Source: an uncultured Oscillospiraceae bacterium
GTDB lineage: Bacteria; Bacillota; Clostridia; Oscillospirales; Oscillospiraceae
Assembly (NCBI GenBank): GCA_958426425.1
Contig: CATZYY010000097.1
Span: forward strand, 1 to 8,729
Length of the DNA: 8,729 nt
Reading direction: 5' to 3'
The position numbers were made by a program, and so were the translations under genes. Under the pieces are notes generated by a model. It did no database searches and was not told where the DNA came from. It saw nothing but the letters and a program-made list of their open reading frames with translations. Shown in pieces: positions 4,200 through 8,729 of this stretch. Within the stretch, counting starts at the first letter, position 1; every line of letters starts with the position of its first letter.

Positions 4200-5801
4200 T
4201 TATGCCTCCCACTTCTCCAGCAGCTGCCGCAGTTGGTCGGCAAAGCGGGCCAGAGACTTGTTGTCCCGCCCCTTGGAGCGCTTGATGGACTCCATAAGCA
4301 GGTTGCCCACGGCCACCAGCCGCTCGTAGGCGGCACTGGCCCGGGTGCCCGCCACAGTCCTGGCCTTGCGCTCGGGCAGATAGCCCCGCTCCAACATGGT
4401 GTCGGCGATCAGGTCATAGACCTCCGTATACTGGGGGGCGTGAGTGGTGAACCCCAGTGCCTCCACGCTCTTGGCGAAGTAGGGCGCCACCTCCCGGTCG
4501 CCGTGGACGATAAACACGTGCTGGGGTTTGGGGGCCTGGATGGACTGAATCCAGGCAAGCAGGTGGTCCCGGTCGGCGTGGGAGGAAAGCCCCTGGAAGT
4601 TGACGATCTTGGCATGGACGGCGATCTCCTCGCCGAAGAGCCGGACGCTCTTGGTGCCCTCCAAAAGGCTGCGTCCCAAAGTGCCCTCCCCCTGGAAGCC
4701 CACGAATACCACGGTGCACTCCTCCCGCCAGAGGTTGTGCTTGAGGTGGTGGCGGATGCGGCCGGCATCGCACATGCCGGAGGCGGAGATGATGACCTTG
4801 GGGGTGGGGTCCAGGTTCAGCGCCTTGGACTCCTCGCTGGTCTCCGTCATGCGGAGGTTGGTGAAGTTAAACATGTGGGTGCCGTCCTGCACCAGCTCCA
4901 GGGCCTCCTCGTCCAGGTAGCCGTGGAGGTTGCCGGTGAAGATGGTGGTGGCCTTCTTGGCAAGGGGCGAGTCGATGTACACCGGGAAGTCCGGGTTGCT
5001 CTTGACCATCTTGGCATCCTTGATCTCCCGGATGAAGTACAAAAGCTCCTGGGTGCGGCCCACGGCAAAGGAGGGAATGATGACGTTGCCGCCCTTGGCG
5101 ATGGTCTCGTCGATAATTGCCGCCAAGTCGTCGGTGTAGCTCCAGACCTCCGTGTGGTTGCGGTCGCCGTAGGTAGACTCCATCACCACATAGTCCGCCC
5201 CGGTCAGGAGGGTGGGGTCCCGGATGATGGGCTGGTTCACATTGCCGATGTCGCCGGAGAAGATTAATCGCTTGGTGACGCCGCCCTCGGTGGCATCCAC
5301 GATGATGGAGGCGGAGCCCAGCAGGTGGCCGGCGTCCACGAACTCCACCTTCACGCCCTCACAGAGGTCCACCGTCTCGCCGTACTCGCAGGTGGTCATG
5401 AACTCGTTCACCCGCTGGGCGTCCTCGATGGTGTACAAAGGCTCCACGTGGGGCGCGCCGGAGCGGGCGCCCTTGCGGTTTTTCCACTCGGCGTCGGACT
5501 CCTGGATGTGGGCGGAGTCCAGCAGCATGATCTCCAGCAGATCGGCGGTGAGCCGGGTGGTGAGGATGCGGCCCTGGAACCCCTGCTTGATCAGCATGGG
5601 GATCCGGCCGGAGTGGTCGATATGGGCGTGGGTCACCAGAACGAAGTCGATGCTGCCCGCCGCGAAGGGGAACTCCTCGTTGGAGACCTCATCCCGGCCC
5701 TGCTGCAGTCCGCAGTCCACCAGAATCCGCTTGCCGCCCACTTCCAGACAGTGACAGCTGCCGGTCACGCACTGATCGGCGCCGAAAAAGCTCAGCTTCA
5801 T
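4200..5801 (-). CDS. Beta-CASP metallo-beta-lactamase-fold hydrolase (YSH1/CPSF-73-like probable ribonuclease)
   Basis: A 533-residue enzyme of the group related to eukaryotic CPSF-73 and bacterial TTHA0252-type RNases (COG1236), probably a cytoplasmic zinc-dependent RNA-cleaving enzyme. Metal-binding motifs are complete: HAHIDHSG (58-65, motif 2), H159 in DAGHLLGS (motif 3) and D184 in FSGDIGN (motif 4). Beta-CASP features follow: ESTYGDR (208-214), IPSFAVGRTQEL (242-253), SASGMCDAGRIRHHL (339-353, motif B region), GFQGEGTLGR (368-377) and SSHAD (406-410, H408 motif C). There are about 60 extra C-terminal residues that are helical and charged (to LEKWEA). No KH domain is visible. The ATG at 5801 is chosen for GGAGGA eight bases upstream and because the family starts 'mkl.f.Ga...VTGS'. 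The frame is open upstream but that extension is noncoding in composition and contains the promoter. It is distinct from RNase J. The bacterial substrate is unknown. Confidence 0.92.
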   Translation of the reverse strand: MKLSFFGADQCVTGSCHCLEVGGKRILVDCGLQQGRDEVSNEEFPFAAGSIDFVLVTHAHIDHSGRIPMLIKQGFQGRILTTRLTADLLEIMLLDSAHIQESDAEWKNRKGARSGAPHVEPLYTIEDAQRVNEFMTTCEYGETVDLCEGVKVEFVDAGHLLGSASIIVDATEGGVTKRLIFSGDIGNVNQPIIRDPTLLTGADYVVMESTYGDRNHTEVWSYTDDLAAIIDETIAKGGNVIIPSFAVGRTQELLYFIREIKDAKMVKSNPDFPVYIDSPLAKKATTIFTGNLHGYLDEEALELVQDGTHMFNFTNLRMTETSEESKALNLDPTPKVIISASGMCDAGRIRHHLKHNLWREECTVVFVGFQGEGTLGRSLLEGTKSVRLFGEEIAVHAKIVNFQGLSSHADRDHLLAWIQSIQAPKPQHVFIVHGDREVAPYFAKSVEALGFTTHAPQYTEVYDLIADTMLERGYLPERKARTVAGTRASAAYERLVAVGNLLMESIKRSKGRDNKSLARFADQLRQLLEKWEA

Positions 5802-5856
5802 GGGGAGTCCTCCTTCAAATTTCAGCCTTGCCCATACAGGCGCGGCTCTTTTTGTC

Positions 5857-5885
5857 AGTTTAGCACAAATCGGCTCCGCGGGCAA
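5857..5885 (-). promoter_or_regulatory. Promoter of the beta-CASP hydrolase gene
   Basis: On the minus strand TTGCCC (5880-5885), a 17-nt spacer and TAAACT (5857-5862); start near 5850, about 50 nt before the ATG at 5801. It is divergent from the plus-strand promoter at 5921-5949, with the two -35 boxes 35 bp apart, so a regulator bound in between could affect both. Confidence 0.55.
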
Positions 5886-5920
5886 GGGCTCTCCAAGGGG
5901 ATTTTGTAACCGTTTCCGCC

Positions 5921-5949
5921 TTGTATCGCCAACTGGATTCCGGTATGCT
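5921..5949 (+). promoter_or_regulatory. Promoter of the COG3581-like gene
   Basis: TTGTAT (5921-5926), 17-nt spacer, TATGCT (5944-5949). The predicted start near 5956 leaves a very short leader (about 16 nt) that begins essentially at the AAGGAGGTG ribosome site (5957-5965). Confidence 0.55.
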
Positions 5950-5971
5950 GGAAAAAAAGGAGGTGAAGCCC

Positions 5972-7171
5972 ATGGCGGAAAAACGGACGCTGCTGATTCC
6001 GTCCCTGCTGGATGCACACTATCCTCTGCTGCGGTGGGCCTTTGCCTCCCGGCAGTGGGAGCCGGTGCTGCTGGAAGGAGACTGGCGGGAGCTGGAGCAC
6101 CTGGGCCGGCGGCACATGCACAACGACCTGTGCGTGCCCTTCGTCCTCATCACAGGGCAGATCCTCACCGCCCTGCGGTCCGGGCAATACGATCTCCATC
6201 GCACCGGCGTGCTGGTGGCCCAGGCGGGAGACGCCTGCCGTGGCTCCTGCCTCATTCGGATGCTGCGGCCGGTACTGGACAGGGAGGGCTTTTCCCAGGT
6301 GCCGCTGCTGAGTCTCAACGTCCGTGGAATTGAGCGCAGCGCCGCCCTGCCGGTGGGGCCCGCCATGGCCCTGCGGGCAAGAGCCGCCCTGTTCTGGGGA
6401 GACACCCTGTCCGCCATGACCGCCCAGGTCCGCCCCCGGGAGGCGGTCTCGGGGCAGACGGAGGACCTGCGGCAAAAATGGCTGGAGATCCTGAGCCGGG
6501 ACCTGCGCCATGGGCGGAACCTGACGGGCTTCGGCATCCTCCGCCGGTGCCGGCAGATGGCCGCGGATTTTCAGGCGGTGCCGGTAACGGACCGGCCCCT
6601 GCAAAAGGTGGGCATGACGGGAGACATCTACACCAAAAACTGCCGCCTGGGCAACCGGGATCTGGTGGCGTATCTGGAAGCCCACGGCTGTGAGGTGGGC
6701 GTAAACGGCATCAGCTGGTACACCCTCTACTACATTGACACCCACCTGGATGTATGGCCGGCGCCCGTGCGGCTGGGCGGCCGCCTTCTGGGCGCCTGGC
6801 TGGGCCATACCCAGCGGCGGATGCTCTCTATTTTGCGGGAGGCGGGCTTTTCCGCCCTGCCCCCCTACCGGGAGCTGAAGGAGCAGGCCCGGGGCTTAGC
6901 CCCCATGTCCTGCGCCCTGGGGGCCGGGTGGCTCATGGCGGCGGAGATGGTGGGCTGGGTCAACGCCGGGTACCGCAAGGTACTGTGCTGCCAGTCCTTC
7001 GGGTGCCTGCCGGGCCATATCTGCGCCCGGGGGCAGTACGCCGCCCTCCAGCGCAAGCTGCCCGGGTGCCTGATCGTGGGGGTGGACTTTGACCCCTCCA
7101 CCGGGCAGGGCACCGTGGAGAGCCGGGTGCGGATGCTGCTGGACACGGAGCTGGAGCCTGCGGAATCCTGA
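5972..7171 (+). CDS. COG3581/DUF2229-type protein (2-hydroxyacyl-CoA dehydratase/activase-associated family), orphan
   Basis: A 399-residue cysteine-rich cytoplasmic protein. Motifs fit, from memory, the COG3581 group (relatives of the CoA-substrate-specific enzyme activase C-terminal and DUF2229 regions). These are an N-terminal 'IPSL' strand, C54 in NDLCVPF, C89/C93 in GDACRGSC, the GDIYTKN segment (218-223) matching the family's 'GEIYVR', and C345/C351 in SFGCLPGHICARG (342-354), matching 'PFGCxPxH', then VDFDPS (371-376). Related proteins bind an iron-sulfur cluster or act with an ATPase activase in anaerobic dehydration/reduction. Here no activase (COG1924), COG3580 partner or dehydratase gene is adjacent; the gene is monocistronic with its own promoter and terminator. 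Start at ATG 5972 is set by AAGGAGGTG six bases upstream. Cluster binding and role are inference. Confidence 0.75.
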   Translation: MAEKRTLLIPSLLDAHYPLLRWAFASRQWEPVLLEGDWRELEHLGRRHMHNDLCVPFVLITGQILTALRSGQYDLHRTGVLVAQAGDACRGSCLIRMLRPVLDREGFSQVPLLSLNVRGIERSAALPVGPAMALRARAALFWGDTLSAMTAQVRPREAVSGQTEDLRQKWLEILSRDLRHGRNLTGFGILRRCRQMAADFQAVPVTDRPLQKVGMTGDIYTKNCRLGNRDLVAYLEAHGCEVGVNGISWYTLYYIDTHLDVWPAPVRLGGRLLGAWLGHTQRRMLSILREAGFSALPPYRELKEQARGLAPMSCALGAGWLMAAEMVGWVNAGYRKVLCCQSFGCLPGHICARGQYAALQRKLPGCLIVGVDFDPSTGQGTVESRVRMLLDTELEPAES

Positions 7172-7181
7172 CCGCCCTGTG

Positions 7182-7213
7182 CCGGGCCGTCCGTGGAGGG
7201 CGGCCCGGTTTTT
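7182..7213 (+). terminator. Rho-independent terminator of the COG3581-like gene
   Basis: An 11-bp stem, CCGGGCCGTCC (7182-7192) with GGGCGGCCCGG (7198-7208), one G-U pair, 5-nt loop, followed by TTTTT (7209-7213). It starts ten bases after the stop codon and separates this gene from secA. Confidence 0.9.
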
Positions 7214-7317
7214 GTCCCTTTTGCCGGAAATATGGTGGAAAAGCCCCCATCCGTCCGGGAATTTTGGCAGTTTTCCCGGTGGATTTGTGAACTTTTTTCG
7301 GAAAAGGCGTTTTTTCT

Positions 7318-7346
7318 TTGCATTCCTTCGGCAAGTGTGGTATGCT
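7318..7346 (+). promoter_or_regulatory. secA promoter
   Basis: TTGCAT (7318-7323), 17-nt spacer, TATGCT (7341-7346) with an upstream TGG making an extended -10. The start is predicted near 7353, giving a ~130-nt leader. The upstream 7214-7317 stretch has no gene; it holds a 7-bp hairpin CCGGGAA/TTCCCGG (7255-7261 with 7273-7279) and AT-rich T-runs that could act as an UP-like element. Confidence 0.7.
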
Positions 7347-7352
7347 ACTTTT

Positions 7353-7483
7353 GCTTTTGAGCGGACGCTTACTTATTCTAATTATAGCCGCCCGCCGATG
7401 ATATCGATATTGCCGCCCTTCCGGCGGCTGAATTCCGGCGCTCCTTCACCGGGGCGCCTGAAATAGGAAAGGAAGTCAGAAAC
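7353..7483 (+). promoter_or_regulatory. secA 5' leader with two hairpins and a possible 22-codon leader frame
   Basis: The leader contains a 6-bp hairpin GCCGCC/GGCGGC (7412-7417 with 7423-7428) and GGCGC/GCGCC (7437-7441 with 7454-7458), followed by the GGAAAGGAAG ribosome site (7466-7475). A short frame from ATG 7398 to TAG 7464-7466 would encode 22 residues (MISILPPFRRLNSGAP, then SPGRLK) and ends on the first base of the secA ribosome site, but has no Shine-Dalgarno. Known secA regulation by the SecM arrest peptide in enterobacteria makes the position notable; no SecM motif is present. Function is speculative. Confidence 0.35.
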
Positions 7484-8729
7484 ATGGGTCTGATTAAAAC
7501 TCTCTTTGGAGATTACAGCTCCCGGGAGCTGAAATCCATCTATCCCATTGTGGATAAAATCGAGGCCATGGCCGACGAGTACAAGGCCATGACCGACGCC
7601 CAGCTCCAGGCCAAGACCGCCGAATTCAAGGAGCGCCTTGCAAACGGCGAGACCCTGGACGACATCCTGCCGGAGGCCTTTGCCACCGTGCGGGAGGCTG
7701 CGGACCGGGTCCTGGGCCTGCGGCCCTACCGGGTCCAGCTGGTGGGCGGCATCGTGCTGCACCAGGGCCGTATCGCCGAGATGAAGACCGGCGAGGGCAA
7801 GACCCTGGTGGCCACCCTTCCCGCCTACCTCAACGCCCTGACGGGCCGGGGCGTCCACATCGTCACCGTCAACGACTACCTGGCCAAGCGCGACAGCGAG
7901 TGGATGGGCAAGGTTCACCGCTTCCTTGGTCTGAAAGTGGGCCTGATCGTCCATGGCCTGACCACGCCTGAGCGGCAGAAGGCCTACGCCGCCGACGTGA
8001 CCTACGGCACCAACAACGAGATGGGCTTCGACTACCTCCGGGACAACATGTGCATCTACTCCTCCGAGCTGGTCCAGCGGGGCCATGCCTTCGCCATCGT
8101 GGACGAGGTGGACTCCATCCTGATCGACGAGGCCCGGACACCCCTGATTATCTCCGGTCAGGGCGACAAGTCCACCCAGCTGTACGACATGGCGGAGATG
8201 TTCGTCTCCCGCCTGAAAAAGCAGGTGGTCATCCAGGTGGACAACAAGGAGGAAGAAGACACCGACATCGATGCCGATTACATCGTCGACGAGAAGGCCA
8301 AAACCGCCATGCTGACCGCCCGGGGCATCGCCAAGGCCGAGGAGTTCTTCCATGTGGAGAACCTGTCCGACCCGGAGAACACCACCCTCTCCCACCACAT
8401 CAACCAGGCCATCAAGGCCCACGGCGTCATGAAGAAGGACATCGACTACGTGGTGAAGGATGGCGAGGTCATCATCGTGGACGAGTACACCGGCCGTCTC
8501 ATGTTCGGCCGCCGGTACTCCAACGGCCTGCACCAGGCCATCGAGGCCAAGGAGCACGTGACCGTGGCCAGTGAGAACAAGACCCTGGCCACCATCACCT
8601 TCCAGAACTACTTCCGCCTGTACGACAAGCTGTCCGGCATGACCGGCACGGCCATGACCGAGCAGGAGGAGTTCGGCACCATCTACAATCTGGACATCAT
8701 CGAGATCCCCACCAACCGCCCCAACCAGC
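7484..8729 (+). CDS. secA: Preprotein translocase ATPase SecA, N-terminal part (truncated by window edge)
   Basis: SecA is the cytoplasmic ATPase that pushes unfolded preproteins through the SecYEG channel. About 415 of the usual ~800-950 residues are visible. Features: the typical start MGLIKTLFGDYSSRELK; Walker A as MKTGEGKT (100-107); VTVNDYLAKRD (127-137); the DEAD-box-like DEVD (207-210) in the Walker B region; IDEARTPLIISG (214-225); the preprotein cross-linking domain (from about 226), including the acidic insert KEEEDTDIDADY; then IVDEYTGRLMFGRRYSNGLHQAIEAKE, and SGMTGTA near the window end. It is the housekeeping SecA1 type by start and motif sequence. The ATG at 7484 follows GGAAAGGAAG. 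The gene continues past the right edge, so the C-terminal wing, scaffold and any zinc-binding tail cannot be judged. Confidence 0.97.
   Translation, partial: MGLIKTLFGDYSSRELKSIYPIVDKIEAMADEYKAMTDAQLQAKTAEFKERLANGETLDDILPEAFATVREAADRVLGLRPYRVQLVGGIVLHQGRIAEMKTGEGKTLVATLPAYLNALTGRGVHIVTVNDYLAKRDSEWMGKVHRFLGLKVGLIVHGLTTPERQKAYAADVTYGTNNEMGFDYLRDNMCIYSSELVQRGHAFAIVDEVDSILIDEARTPLIISGQGDKSTQLYDMAEMFVSRLKKQVVIQVDNKEEEDTDIDADYIVDEKAKTAMLTARGIAKAEEFFHVENLSDPENTTLSHHINQAIKAHGVMKKDIDYVVKDGEVIIVDEYTGRLMFGRRYSNGLHQAIEAKEHVTVASENKTLATITFQNYFRLYDKLSGMTGTAMTEQEEFGTIYNLDIIEIPTNRPNQ

Noticed and set aside
3909..5267. 452-codon plus-strand open frame
   Set aside because: Shadow of the beta-CASP hydrolase and hypothetical genes. 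No ribosome site and low-complexity Gly/Leu/Val/His composition.
5921..5971. TTG start 17 codons upstream for the COG3581-like protein
   Set aside because: The TTG is itself part of the -35 box, and AAGGAGGTG is correctly spaced only for the ATG at 5972.
5802..6017. 72-residue N-terminal extension of the beta-CASP hydrolase
   Set aside because: The family starts at MKLSFFG with GGAGGA in front. The extension overlaps the hydrolase promoter and the divergent promoter and start of the plus-strand gene, and has no ribosome site.
7382..8557. 391-codon minus-strand open frame
   Set aside because: Antisense to secA, whose Walker A, DEVD and other motifs are intact. The frame has the typical mirror composition rich in Val, His, Gly and Leu.
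1..8729. Search for CRISPR, toxin-antitoxin, phage or transposon modules
   Set aside because: No repeated spacer-like units, integrase, transposase, tRNA attachment site or toxin-antitoxin pair can be seen; the gene content is core chromosomal.

Overview
The window looks like chromosomal DNA of a GC-rich anaerobic Clostridia member, most plausibly Oscillospiraceae (Flavonifractor/Lawsonibacter/Pseudoflavonifractor-like). I infer this from Firmicutes-type RpoB and SecA sequences at high GC, strong AGGAGG-type ribosome binding sites, sigma-A promoters with 17-nt spacers, and small membrane proteins of a kind seen in Clostridia. This placement is inference, not a search result. I see no rRNA, tRNA, CRISPR array, insertion sequence or prophage gene.

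Layout. Left part, minus strand: the first 137 codons of rpoB (1-412, running off the left edge); a ~530-nt gene-free stretch holding the rpoB promoter and leader plus a promoter/terminator pair on the opposite strand; two small membrane-protein genes (945-1130 and 1217-1507); the 23S rRNA uracil methyltransferase rlmD (1633-3009); a GNAT acetyltransferase (3052-3540); an unrecognised membrane-anchored protein (3609-4178); and a beta-CASP metallo-beta-lactamase RNase/CPSF-type protein (4200-5801). Right part, plus strand, divergent from the metallo-hydrolase: an orphan protein of the COG3581/DUF2229-type (2-hydroxyacyl-CoA dehydratase/activase-associated) family (5972-7171) with its own promoter and terminator, then the first 415 codons of secA (7484 to the right edge) with its own promoter and structured leader.

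How the parts relate. The metallo-hydrolase gene and the following hypothetical gene are 21 bp apart and probably co-transcribed from the promoter at 5857-5885. The GNAT and rlmD genes may belong to the same transcript, although a strong GC hairpin lies between. The theme is mostly information processing (transcription, rRNA modification, probable RNA processing) and secretion, i.e. core chromosome. The gene content is ordinary. The least explained element is the rpoB upstream region: a good sigma-A promoter (542-570, plus strand) is followed ~100 nt later by a textbook intrinsic terminator (667-697). This would give a ~120-nt RNA whose 5' end is antisense to the 5' end of the rpoB transcript and which crosses the rpoB promoter.
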